Assembly: GCA_028015205.1 (NCBI GenBank)
Contig: JAPWFG010000025.1
Span: 1,860,001-1,924,000, forward strand
DNA length: 64,000 nucleotides
Source of the DNA: Mytilisepta virgata
Lineage: Eukaryota; Mollusca; Bivalvia; Mytilida; Mytilidae
Direction of reading: 5' to 3'
In this document: positions 45,801-55,001 of the stretch, in pieces
How the letters are laid out: every line of letters starts with the position of its first letter
How positions within the stretch are numbered: the stretch's first letter is position 1
Made by a program: the position numbers and the translations under genes
Notes under the pieces: model-generated
The model's input: only the letters and a program-made list of their open reading frames with translations
Told to the model about the DNA's origin: nothing
Databases searched by the model: none

Positions 45801-48800
45801 AGTCTACAATTATACACGTACATGTATTTGATTCATATAAATAATAAATCGTGAATTATATTAGCCTTTCTGTCATCTAATTTGCCAATATTTAAAAAAT
45901 CACCCCAAAGATCCTTTTCTGCACCACATCTCCAACAGATAATGACTGTTTCCTTATTCCAGGTGTTTTTGTTTTATTTATTTATTTATGTTTAAGGGGG
46001 GGGGGGTTTACAAAACACCTAAGGGAGATAACTCTTTAAAAATCAGCTGGACGTTTCAATCGCCTACTATTAGTAAAGGGATATTAAGCCTCTCAATGAT
46101 CAAAATTAATGTTTGTCAAACTGCTATATATCCAATGAAATTATTCCCGTAAATTGTGTGGTTCAAATTTCAGGAATTTTTTTATTTTTGTCAACAGATC
46201 AAAGTAAATATTTTATCACAATTTTATGAAAATTAAACGAGCCAAATCTATTTTAGTCGAAGTGTTGGGTACCCCCTTAATTCAAGATCTTGGATTTTAC
46301 TCAATAGAATAAAAGTAGTATGTATGAATTCAAATTTTATCACACAATGTCAAGACTAAGTTAAATTCGCCAATCGTTTGCAGTAAAAAGGGTTATATGC
46401 TTATTTGAAACAGGCTTGAAGATGTATCCCACAATTATGACTATTCAATAGATCTAGAATTAAAGTAATTAACTTTTATGAAATAAGAATGCATACATAT
46501 GTACCTCTTTCCAAAACACACTGCATTTAAAATATTAAAAACCATTAAGTCAATATAAGGTTCAGGGTTAAAAGGTCCAGTCTCCTTCGCCATTTCTGCT
46601 AAACATTTATTCATGGATGCATGAAGAACCTCTTCTAAATGACTGCCTGCCAAATACTGCCTGAAATAAACCACGATAAGAAATTGTCTCTACCAGTCCG
46701 TCGTTCAATAAAATAGTAGTATTAAATTAACAGAAGCTTCTCAAGCAAGATCTATTTGAAAGTGAAATTTATTATTTAAGACCACACCAAATTGATTTTT
46801 TGTTCTTTGGATTTCGCCGCTCCGATTTTCAAACTTTGTAAATTTTAAGAACAATTTTTTTTTCGCCACTTCATTTGCAAAAATGTTGATAATTTGCCTC
46901 AACGTTTTCAAGAAATTGAAAATAAAGTGTTCGCCCGGTCCTTACATTTTGTAAAATATAGGTATTTTTTCCATTTTTTGCAATATTTCAGTAAAAACAA
47001 CTTGTGCCGCTCGTTAATTTGATCTTCGCCTGAAACATGTAGTCTTGAAGAAAAAAAAATATTAAAATTTCGCTCGCTAGCACCTATTTCATTTGGCTTA
47101 GTTTTATATTATTTTACCAGACTTGGCAGCACATCGACCAGCACATCGGATGTTTATGAAAAACTGTTAACAACATTGAACCATCTTATTCCAAATGTCA
47201 TAATCACCATGAACGTTTTCTATTCAAACAGGACATGATGGCATAGGCAGAAACTATTTAATTTTTATGACGGGTAAGTGAGACTAGGATAAAAATTGAA
47301 ATAAAAAAGGCAGGACCAGGATTATGGCAAAATAAGAGACAGGTTCACTTTAGGTGTGAAATAAAAAATGCAGGACCTGTGTCAATCAGGAAATTGTTTT
47401 GTTTAAATATAAATAAAACGGCCGAAAAAAAAGCCACGACCAAAATTTCGACGAAAAAGATAGGCAGGATCAAACATTTCATCCTAGTGCCCCACCCCCT
47501 TAAAATCAAATGGTTGCTTCCTTACCAGTAAAAATAGCAGTAAAATTTACGGATCTTAAATTAACTGTTTAGTGCTAAACGTTATAAGATCAATAACATT
47601 ACCCATTATTTCCCATTAGTATTTCAACCCGGGCCTGGTGTAGGGATTTACATCGCACATAATGTGAATAACAAACATAATACTTGCCTCAATGCCTTCC
47701 CTGCTATCTTTCTATGTAATTTCCAGGTAGGGGTATAATTGGCAAAAGCAATATCTTTTCCACCTTCAGACAGATTATAAACTATGAAAGATAAGAATCA
47801 GAATTTGATACATATAAAAAAAGACTTCCAATTATCAAATCAAAATCAAATATTTTATTGGACAAAGCACATATAATATAATTCGTACCCCAAGTGTACA
47901 ACATATAAAACATGACAAATAATGTAAAAACAACATAATGCATTATAAGTAATAACAGGTATCTATATATCACAATACTTCTGGTATACCAACCGACATT
48001 AATTTTTTAATATGAAGTTCAAAAGCTTGGCTCAAATAATTACATATCTGTTTGGTGTTAATCAAATTAAGTAAATTCATAATTGATTTAATGTCATCAT
48101 CTTTAATGAGACTTTTCAAAATACTAAACTTCTCTCTAATGTCTGTATAAAGAGGACAGTATAAAAGGAAATGTTCTTCATCTTCCACTTTGTCTCTGCA
48201 AAATTTGCAGTATCTTTAGTTTGGTAAAATCTTTGGTTTATTGTACATCCCAGTTTCAATAGCAAGTGAATGTAAGCTAATTCTAATTTTTGTGAGAAGT
48301 GGTCTGTCATATTATTGTATATCAAAGCTCGGGTAAGCTTTTAAGTCAAATGATGAGCATATTTTACTATAAAATCTGAGTTAACCTTTGTTATTAGATT
48401 TAATATGCTCAAGTTGACCTAAAATCTTGTGTTTATAAAAGTTTTTTAGTGAATCCTCAAACACACTACATGATATCTTAAGTGAATCCAAATTAAGTAA
48501 CTTCTTTAGTTTATATATCAAGTGTTTAGTTATTATATCAATCGAGTTTTCAGGCCATATCTAAGATTTCCATAATTCAAACTTTTCAAACTCCATATTA
48601 ATCTTTGAAAAGTTTGTCACCATTTAAAATTTTCATTTGTATGTAATGCTTTTCGTAAAAATTGTCATTATTTTATGCATTAAGCATAGATAATTAGAAA
48701 TGAACAAAAATCATGCTAAATACCAATGAAATGTAATTAAAACTAGGTAATTACCCCATACTTGCCAACATATTTTTGCTAGAATCCCTGATAAAATCAT

Positions 48801-51358
48801 AAGGGGTCTGGGGAACACTCAAGGTCCCCATTGAGCCCATGGCGAAGCCCAAGGCTGAAAACGATTTTAAGGTATTTTGAAGCCGTTTCAGAGTGCAAAA
48901 ATGTGAATAAATGTTTATGAATATTACTCTATTTTGATGTAAAATATTATCTTGATTGTTGATATAGCAGTAATGAAAACCATATTATGGGTATCCACTG
49001 TGACGAAAACCTTGTTGTGACTTCTGAACTGGTGTCTTCATTTAGAGAAGGGATGTTGTCTATATCTTACATTATTATAAGTATTCGTACTGAAAAAATC
49101 CCTGGGAAATTTAGAAATCCCAGAGAATATTACAGTCCACCCGGTTACCCGGTAATGGGGTCAAATTTTCAGAGGTTCTGGGAGAAATCCGGAGCATTGG
49201 CACGTATGCTACCCGTGTGCACGGGTATTATAAAAATGTGGAATAGCCTTTCTTACCTCTCATTTTCGGAGGGTAAGATTTTGTTTCTTGTAAAGGAATG
49301 TGTGAACAATATTTACAATACTTTCCCCCACGATTTCGCACTACCGTCTATTCCCTATAACAATAATCATTTATTGTATAATGAATTGAAACAATATTCA
49401 AAAGTAAACCGAAATACTATAATTCCTGCCATGAAAAAATCGTTTTATGTTCGTTTTAGCAGCTCACTAGAACTTTTAATTCTATGTTTTATCCAAGCAT
49501 GAAATAAAGTTATCTGAATTGATTGTTCCATTATAAGTTTTTATTGTGTACGCATTATATGTATGCCATCGTCTTGTCTTCTCATTGCTTATATAAAACA
49601 TTTCAAAACTACCCACCCTCTCAATATTTAGAAGTTAGCGTAGGTTATTTATAGTATCGTCTGAGATGTAATTATTGCGCATGTTGGTATATATATCCTG
49701 TGACCTTTAGGCACCTTATAGCTGAACATTTGTTCCCAGAACGGAAGTGGATGACGAAACATGGAAACATGTCGAATTGGTTCGGTTGTGTTATCGATTA
49801 TTCCAGCATTTAAAGAAACGTATCAATCTAAACGTTTGAAATTTTCAAACAACACATTTATCCTTAATAATTCATATTCTGATTTAAATTGTGTCTGTCG
49901 TAGTTCGTACGTGATGACGGCCAAAAAAAAATCGAGCTCTTAATTTTAGTTGTATAGATTAGAGAAGAAATCGGTTTAAAATGTATTTTCTGAGTCTGAA
50001 AAATCATGGAAATATGCCTAGTATTTGTTTGTTGAAACATTTTTCTTACGTGACGGAATATGAGGTCTGTTTGCGAAATCAGCTTTCTTTTTAACTAAGG
50101 CCTCTGTAACTACATCAATATCATTCAGTACGATGGACTTAAAGGGACCTGGAAAAAATATCAGCATTCCTAATTTCTACTAATAACAATATTCCATTTT
50201 TAATAAGATTAAAATATCATTTATTCAAACGTACCCTCTGGAGTTTATTACAATAGTGACAGCTGTTAAATAAAACAGACTGTTACATAAAACTATATAA
50301 CCACAAGAAAATCATCGTTCATATTTTCAAGAAAGCTCTTTTTTTTTTGGAGTACTTGATTTCCCTCTCGATTTTTCATGAGAGTTTGTGTTTGCTATCA
50401 CTTTTTGTTGCCTTTTTCAGATTATCTTTCGTTATCAATTTTTAATCTGGCCTCGGGATCAGGTGATTCTTTTAACGCTAGTCCATAATGTCACTTCAGG
50501 AAACCGGAATGTCAAAAAATGTTTTGATATATTCTCCTCGCAAAAACCTCAAATAATTTTCTAAACAAAGGTCTTTTGACTTACAATTTAGGTAATTTTC
50601 TTGATTGTCAGAATTATACATTGGATTTTTAAAACTAAATTATTTACCGAACTGAATGGTAAAAACAGGTCCGTACTTCCTTTGAAGCTCCGTGCATTTT
50701 TTAAACATGAATTTGGCATTCATAACTAAAATGAAAAGGATAAACATAATATATACATTCAATAAAGATTATATATTATAAAAATATTTAATAGTACCAG
50801 TTTAAGGTGGTACCCAACACTTTCACTAAAATTAATTTGGCTCGTTTAATTTTCATAAAATTTGAACAAAGTATTTACTTTGACCCATTGACAAAAATTT
50901 TAAAATTTCAAAACATTTGAACCAACCAATTCATCAGAAAAATTACGCTGATTGTATAGCAGTTTGATAAACCTAATATTGATCATTGAAAAGATTAATA
51001 TTCCATTAACAACACAACGTTATTAAAACGTTTAGCTGATTTTACAGAGTTATCTCCCTGTAGTGTTAGGTACCACCTTAACAATGTACTGCCAGTTAGG
51101 TGTAAAATACTAGAAAAAGCGAAAATATGAATCCAATGAAATATTGATTAATTGTATTAATATTTACTGCGACCCTTTTAAAAAGAAAAACGATTCATAA
51201 ATTTACCCACCTTCAATGTTTCCTATGAACGGTATTGCCCATGGTCCTGGTGGCAATTTATATTTTAATCTTTGAAGAATTTTGTAGGCTAACAGTGTGA
51301 CAAAAATTGCAACCAAAACTGTCTGTACATTCAGTGAGGAGAGTAATGACGATAGCAT
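39486..51358 (-). CDS. Cytochrome P450, complete ten-exon gene (copy B)
   Basis: This is a membrane-bound, haem-thiolate monooxygenase of the CYP2-clan type, expected to sit in the endoplasmic reticulum and take electrons from P450 reductase. Its substrate cannot be read from sequence. Coding exons 1 to 10 are 51211-51358, 50648-50725, 50050-50148, 47684-47781, 46505-46656, 45409-45620, 42140-42268, 41493-41597, 40448-40582 and 39486-39829. The phases agree at every junction, giving 1,500 nt and 499 residues, the usual family length. Visible hallmarks are an N-terminal anchor followed by PPGP, WxxxR (W128-R132), the I-helix motif AGIDTS (306-311), ExxR (E363-R366), the PERF-region FDPTRF and the haem loop FSAGRRVCLG with ligand C445. 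The sequence reminds me of CYP17/CYP1-like molluscan proteins ('steroid 17-alpha-hydroxylase-like'), but I assign no CYP number. Introns hold a SINE, MITEs, LINE debris and a core-repeat element. Confidence 0.92.
39929..40150 (+). mobile_element. tRNA-Ser-like SINE in intron 9 of P450 copy B
   Basis: The head carries an A box (TGGCCGAGTGG, 39,931-39,941) and a B box (AGTTCGAATCC, ~39,999-40,009) in a tRNA-Ser/Leu-like layout with a long variable arm. A conserved-looking core follows (CTCTCCGGGTACTACGGCG, CTGGTCGCCGCGAAATAGCC), and the end is CCCCAACTAAACATT. The 9-bp duplication CATTAATCC flanks it at 39,920-39,928 and 40,151-40,159. The core is the type found in widespread invertebrate SINEs (MetaSINE-like is a guess). 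It is in antisense orientation to the gene. Confidence 0.88.
40448..40582 (-). CDS. P450 copy B exon 9: K-helix ExxR
   Basis: It encodes residues 341-385. It contains YTEGTLHEVMRL, whose EVMR (363-366) is the invariant ExxR salt-bridge pair, and then GPPAPMGLPHS. The acceptor is TCTAAAAG and the donor is GTAG|GTGAGT. Confidence 0.9.
41009..41205. mobile_element. GGGAGCAACCATTTG MITE fragment in intron 8 of copy B
   Basis: It has TGAGCAACCATTTGATTTTT, then AAAAGGCAGGACC units and a long C-run. The right terminal repeat is eroded. Confidence 0.55.
41493..41597 (-). CDS. P450 copy B exon 8: I-helix oxygen-activation motif
   Basis: It encodes residues 306-340 and supplies AGIDTS, the A/G-G-x-D/E-T-S/T motif of the proton-relay threonine (T310), then the J-helix region DIQKKVHEEIDRVVG. 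The donor is GTGG|GTAAAG. Confidence 0.88.
42140..42268 (-). CDS. P450 copy B exon 7: start of I-helix
   Basis: It encodes residues ~263-305, from DNIRDFTDSL to DIFG. The open frame runs further upstream (MKFRKHFLL...), but that part is intron. A T-rich tract plus TTAG sits just before DNIRD, and only this acceptor joins exon 6 in a family-like way (TFDQ-DNIRD). The codon for Ala306 is split over the exon 7/8 junction. Confidence 0.86.
42590..42930 (+). mobile_element. Penelope-associated 3'-UTR-like block, plus strand
   Basis: GGTACCGTTAACGGAGCAGGACATG, then TCCGTAGCACCTGATTTCATTCC and TTTGTCTTCCCTTTGGATTT, follow the same plan as the block at 23,000-23,310 (other strand). It is isolated here within intron 6 of copy B and absent from copy A. 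Confidence 0.45.
42991..44146. mobile_element. Core-repeat element (pearl/MgE-like), longer copy
   Basis: The left end is AGAGGCTCCTAGGAGCC...GCTCACCTGG and the right end is CCAGGTGAGC, an inverted pair. Between them are about five core units of ~157 bp (starts near 43,291, 43,452, 43,608, 43,763 and 43,921) and a terminal (GAC)n tract. It lies in intron 6 of P450 copy B, so it was probably present before the duplication and changed in copy number afterwards. Confidence 0.65.
45409..45620 (-). CDS. P450 copy B exon 6
   Basis: It encodes residues ~192-262 (helices F-G), from CEIDDPEFLRF to HEDTFDQ. This is the substrate-access region, and it carries the densest set of changes against copy A (8 of ~70 residues). 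The acceptor is TTCTCAG and the donor is CAAG|GTATTT. Confidence 0.88.
45996..46276. mobile_element. TTAA-flanked MITE (piggyBac-like), copy 1
   Basis: It is 281 bp, flanked by TTAA at 45,992-45,995 and 46,277-46,280. The homologous point in P450 copy A (~5,167, GTTTAATTC) has a single TTAA. The ends are GGGGGGGG...ACCTAAGGGAGATAACTC and GTGTTGGGTACCCCC, the reverse of copy 2. It lies in intron 5. Confidence 0.82.
46505..46656 (-). CDS. P450 copy B exon 5
   Basis: It encodes residues ~142-192 (helices D-E), from QYLAGS to FGK, with a clean donor AAAGAG|GTAC. With the alternative upstream acceptor the exon would begin at 46,660 instead; the product is unchanged. Confidence 0.87.
47250..47525. 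mobile_element. GGGAGCAACCATTTG MITE in intron 4 of copy B
   Basis: The AAAAAAGGCAGGACC units and right end CCTTAAAATCAAATGGTTGCTTCC are present; the left end is diverged. Only the internal part survives in copy A (~6,305-6,430). Confidence 0.6.
47684..47781 (-). CDS. P450 copy B exon 4: C-helix WxxxR
   Basis: It encodes residues ~109-141, including the C-helix motif W128KLHR132, whose Trp and Arg contact a haem propionate in this family. The 3' boundary is ambiguous. The sequence AGGCAAGTA allows either a GT donor after GCAA or a GC donor four bases earlier. Both give the same protein with the matching acceptor of exon 5. Confidence 0.86.
47800..48650 (-). pseudogene. Decayed LINE ORF2 tail in intron 3 of copy B
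   Basis: The frame 47,970-48,188 starts MEDEEHFLLYCPLYTDIREKF and is preceded in another frame by CKFCRDK, so the CxxC...H...C knuckle is split by a frameshift. It is the orthologous insertion to 6.6-7.3 kb. Better preservation here (EDEEHF against EGEVNF) makes the identification clearer. Confidence 0.6.
48987..49502 (+). CDS. Unrecognised 171-codon frame in intron 3 of copy B
   Basis: An open frame of 171 codons runs on the strand opposite to the P450. The matching region of copy A begins with the same codons (MGIHCDE-LVVTSELV) at ~7,711, but is then split by an insertion and carries changes. I recognise no family. It has one stretch with several Trp and Pro (GYPVMGSNF...ALARMLPVCTG...MWNSLSYLSF) but no clear domain, signal peptide or start context. 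It may be the remnant of a mobile element or simply a chance frame. Confidence 0.2.
   Translation: MGIHCDENLVVTSELVSSFREGMLSISYIIISIRTEKIPGKFRNPREYYSPPGYPVMGSNFQRFWEKSGALARMLPVCTGIIKMWNSLSYLSFSEGKILFLVKECVNNIYNTFPHDFALPSIPYNNNHLLYNELKQYSKVNRNTIIPAMKKSFYVRFSSSLELLILCFIQA
50050..50148 (-). CDS. P450 copy B exon 3
   Basis: It encodes residues ~76-108, the beta-1/B-helix region ending FANRPHIPS. The acceptor is TTTTTTCCAG and the donor is TCAC|GTAAGA. It differs from copy A only at one residue (K for R). Confidence 0.88.
50648..50725 (-). CDS. P450 copy B exon 2
   Basis: It encodes residues 50-75 with a split codon at both ends. It contains the helix A/beta-1 segment ending KYGPVFTIQFG, which is conserved in CYP2-clan proteins. 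The acceptor is TTTTAG and the donor is TTCG|GTAAAT. Confidence 0.88.
50806..51077. mobile_element. TTAA-flanked MITE (piggyBac-like), copy 2
   Basis: It is 272 bp, flanked by TTAA (50,802-50,805; 51,078-51,081), with ends GGTGGTACCCAACACT and AGTGTTAGGTACCACC. The empty site in copy A is ~21,187 (CATTTTAACAATG). It accounts for copy B intron 1 being longer (485 against 199 bp). Confidence 0.85.
51211..51358 (-). CDS. P450 copy B exon 1: membrane anchor and proline hinge
   Basis: It encodes residues 1-49 plus one base. A hydrophobic stretch (about residues 11-25) is followed by a basic linker and LPPGPW, the hinge typical of microsomal P450s. I start at the ATG at 51,358 because the next in-frame ATG, at 51,397, lies beyond a run of T followed by CAG, which reads as a splice acceptor 4 bases before the ATG. 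That suggests a separate 5' UTR exon upstream. The donor is GAAG|GTGGGT. Confidence 0.88.
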
Positions 51359-51822
51359 CTTTCTGGAAAAAAAATAATAATAATAAAACAAGTACAATCT
51401 ATACGCGAATAGCTGTTTCAGACCACATTATAGTCACGTATGTATTTTAATCGGCCTTATTCTTTTCCAGGTAAAATTGGTCCATTTTAGATCAATTAAA
51501 AGGTCATATGCATTTCCTTTCGTGACCCTCTTCTTTGGACATACCATACACAGTGGTGTTCAGTGAAATTCAGAAATAATGAAGTCAAAGGAGATGGTCA
51601 AAGACGTTCGCAGTAACATATATTGTTTATATAAATATAGTAAAAAATTTCCAACTACGAATTCTAACGTAATTCTCCACTAGAACAATTTCTGACTGGT
51701 CTACTCTAAACAACCCACAGCAGATACCTACAGAGCATTACTAGATCTCATAGTGGACTACAAGAAGCATTATAAATAAACTTGAGACATACTGTCATAA
51801 ATGGCAGTTGAATGTTAATATT

Positions 51823-53180
51823 AGGAAGACAAAATTTATGGTTTTTCAAAATAGTTCTACTCCTATGCCGCCGTTATTTTATAAAGGGCAAACTCTACTA
51901 GAAACAAGGGAGTACAATTTCTTAGGCAATTTTATTAATTTTAAGGGGAGCTTTAAAGATCTCGATTCAAGAACTTTCTAAGAAAGGTTTAAAATCTATT
52001 TTTGCATTTAAAAGTCATCTTTTAATTTTCAAAATTCCTGTTGAATTGGCTTGTAAATTGTTTGATATTTTAATTCGACCAGTTTTGTTATACAACTTCA
52101 TTGTGAAATTTAATATGCTGAGGAATATATTTCTATTATGAGGTCAGCTGAACGTGCTGTCATAAATGGTACTATTTGTGATATACTCTCATTAGAAGAA
52201 AACAATCTTATGACAAGATACACAATTATAGATATTGTAAAACCATTCTTGGTATCAAGAAAACTGCTAGCAATTTAGCTGCCAAGTGCGAACTGGGAAG
52301 ACTTCCAATTGATTCATTTATAAAAGCACAACTATTGATCTACGTTTGTAGATTGTATACTGATAATATCAACCCCTTATTAAAGGAAGCCTAAAATCTT
52401 AATAAAATTTTGGGAGATGCAGATATGCACACACATGGTACACTGTTGCCTCCCACATTTTTAGAGACTTTGATTTAGACATATTTGATTATTCCAACTT
52501 GGGTACGCCATATTTAAGTATTAAAAATAGTGTGAAAGATAAATTCAAAAATATTATTCATCAGAAATATAAAAAAATAACATCGTCTAAACTCTCAAAA
52601 ATACACTAATAGTTCCAAGTTATATTAGAGATATTAGGGAACAACCATTTGATTTTCAGGTGGGGGGGGGGAGGGCATGGAAATAATCTTAAGTCCTGCC
52701 TTTTTTTCATCAAAATTTCGATACAGTACTGCCTTTTTTTAACTACCTGGTGTTGTCCTGCTTTTTTATGTATCCTGCCTTTTTCCACTACATTTTTCAT
52801 CCTGCCTTTTTTTCTGAGGAATATTGGTCCTGAATTTTTTTTTCACCAAATTTTGCATCCTGCCTTTTTTCAAATTCCCCCCCCCCCTAATAAAAATCAA
52901 ATGATTGCTCCCTTAATACAGTAAACTTAAAATCACTATAAAATTAGAATTAGTATCACAATTTTTTGATATTCTTAATCCAAAAATGAACTTTTACCAC
53001 TTGTCTGTGACTTTATAAAGCGGTCATTGGAACTGCGAAAATAGGGTTCACATAGGTCAAAGTTAGGTAATTAGTTACTTATACAAGACTATACCTTATC
53101 TGTATGTATTTGTTTGTTATTGTTCATTTTATGTTATATTGTTTAACCCCAATGGGTATAATTTACAATAAAGTATTTTT
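51823..53180 (+). pseudogene. LINE ORF2 remnant upstream of P450 copy B
   Basis: This is the homologue of 24,942-25,930. It retains KTKFMVFQNSS, YNFLGNFINFKGSFK and, after frameshifts, the segment SHLLIFKIPVELACKLFDIL and IRPVLLYNF, typical of molluscan LINE polyproteins. It is broken by stops and by the MITE at 52,632-52,918. Confidence 0.65.
52632..52918. mobile_element. GGGAGCAACCATTTG MITE with internal minisatellite (copy B)
   Basis: The left end is AGGGAACAACCATTTGATTT, then a run of 10 G. About seven TCCTGCCTTTTTT units follow, then a C-run and AAAAATCAAATGATTGCTCCC. Confidence 0.75.
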
Positions 53181-53473
53181 ACTCTGTTAACACGCTGGCG
53201 ATATGAGACGAATTAAATGTACCGACACAATAATTTATTAAAAATTTAAACAGGTCACCATTTCCATTTATTTTCCTTGTTTTCTATATATATATATACA
53301 ATATATCTACATTGTCGGAAAATATACAGTTTAATTGTACGAGCCTTAGAAACAGGTAGAAATGCTAGGTTTACAGACCATTTCTCCACTGTTTCGCGGC
53401 AAGTAAAAATAAACTATATAAGCTACATATTTTCCAATAATGCACATAAATCATAATACTTTATCGTGAAAAG

Positions 53474-53587
53474 TAAGGGAGCAACCATTTGATTTTTATG
53501 GGGGGGGAGGGGGCTAGGATCAAATTTGAAATGAAAAATTCTAGCCTCCCCCACTCCCCAAAAAAAAATCAAATGGTTGCTCCCTTA
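53474..53587. mobile_element. GGGAGCAACCATTTG foldback MITE (copy B)
   Basis: It has terminal GGGAGCAACCATTTGATTTT and AAAATCAAATGGTTGCTCCC, a G-run and a C-run facing each other, and the same core as at 28,057. It predates the duplication. Confidence 0.78.
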
Positions 53588-53589
53588 TA

Positions 53590-54700
53590 CAATTATTACA
53601 TTTAAATGCACCACATCTTATCAACATTTTGCGAAACATGTATTTTAAAGGTTTTGATATATACAATAGCCATGATAAATTAAACATACCTGTTCAATAC
53701 CTTTCCTATGGATAATATATATATCTATACACGCAAGAATACATGTATGTGAAAATCTGGGACTATTATGTAATGACCTTCACATGTATACACATTTTAC
53801 GCATTATTTCAAAATTTAAATTCTATCTTTAAAGGGATCAAAAACGCATATGATATACACAAATAACCAATAGAGGTATTAAATAAATACACCGTATATC
53901 TGTTCACTCATATATGAATATATATTAGCAACAAAAGTATAATTATATACTATCGACAAAATGACTCACGATCACGTAACTTAATAGATTGTAACAGGAA
54001 CTGTATATGATAGTATTATATGAACTGTGATTGTAATAATTAAACAGTATAAATCCATTTTGAAACAGATTTGTTTTTTGAAAATCAACAAATTCTATAA
54101 AATGAATTTTTATGATAATTCGACATATTTATTCATCAATGTTCAATTATTGAGGTGATGTTATCTTTTGCTCAACTACTTTGTTTTAATTTTTCATGAA
54201 TTTGTTTTATCAAAATATTTGTTGGATAAGAGTTGTCATTTATTGTTGTAACCTTCTGCTTGACAAGTACAGAGTTTCATTGAGATTTGGAAACACATGG
54301 GAAATTATTACGGCTTTCCTTTGGATATAACATACATTTTTCTACTTCACTAATAATGAACACTGATGAAATCTGATACAGACTTACAATCTGTTGCAGG
54401 TGTGTATAGTGGAAAATAAAAAAGTTACGCTTGCGTGTCCATTAAGAATGTTTCCTCTTAAAACTTTATAAATCAAACTGCTAAAATATGTTTTCATAGA
54501 TTCTTTGTATTTCTCTTATGATAATTGACAAAATTATTGATGAATGGTTTTTATCCTATTTAATTTTCCAAAAAGAAATCATACACCAAAAACATATAGA
54601 AATGAAACTTTCTTATTTAATATAAATCAATGTTGTTAAAAGAAACTCTTATCAAATATATAAGTTGTGATAAAATTTAAAATATATGTTGTTCAAATTT
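53590..54700. other. End of the duplicated segment and unique AT-rich DNA
   Basis: Homology to the copy A side (28,175-28,710) stops at about 54,000, which marks the right boundary of the duplication. From there to 54,700 I see no gene. Confidence 0.5.
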
Positions 54701-54995
54701 AAATTACAGGATAGTGTTTGCCTTTTCCTCTATCATTAGAAAATAAGGTACATAACAGTATTAACAAAACTCGCAAGTCCATAAGACGTGTGACAAAACT
54801 GGTATCACACCACTGGAAAGTTGCAACCGTAATGGTCCTGACTTGGTACAGGCATTTCAAAAGAAATGGTGGGTTGAATCTAGGTTTTACAGCGCGCCAA
54901 ACCTCCCGCTTCCATTACGGCATAAAAGTACCAGTGGTGGTAATCAACATAGATATGCTGATGTCAAAGTTGGTAAAGTAGAAACAAAACACCAA
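54700..54995 (-). mobile_element. 3' UTR of the Penelope-like element
   Basis: On the minus strand it reads GTTTGGCGCGCTGTAAAACC, CAACCCACCATTTCTTTTG and TGCCTGTACCAAGTCAGGACC, a bivalve repeat signature that directly follows the stop codon of the 780-codon frame. Confidence 0.55.
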
Positions 54996-55001
54996 GATAA
55001 G

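Noticed and set aside
51359..51397. An earlier in-frame Met for P450 copy B (MYLFYYYYFFSRK extension)
   Set aside because: The extension is the translated T-rich tract of a splice acceptor; copy A lacks the Met, and the anchor starts naturally at the later ATG.
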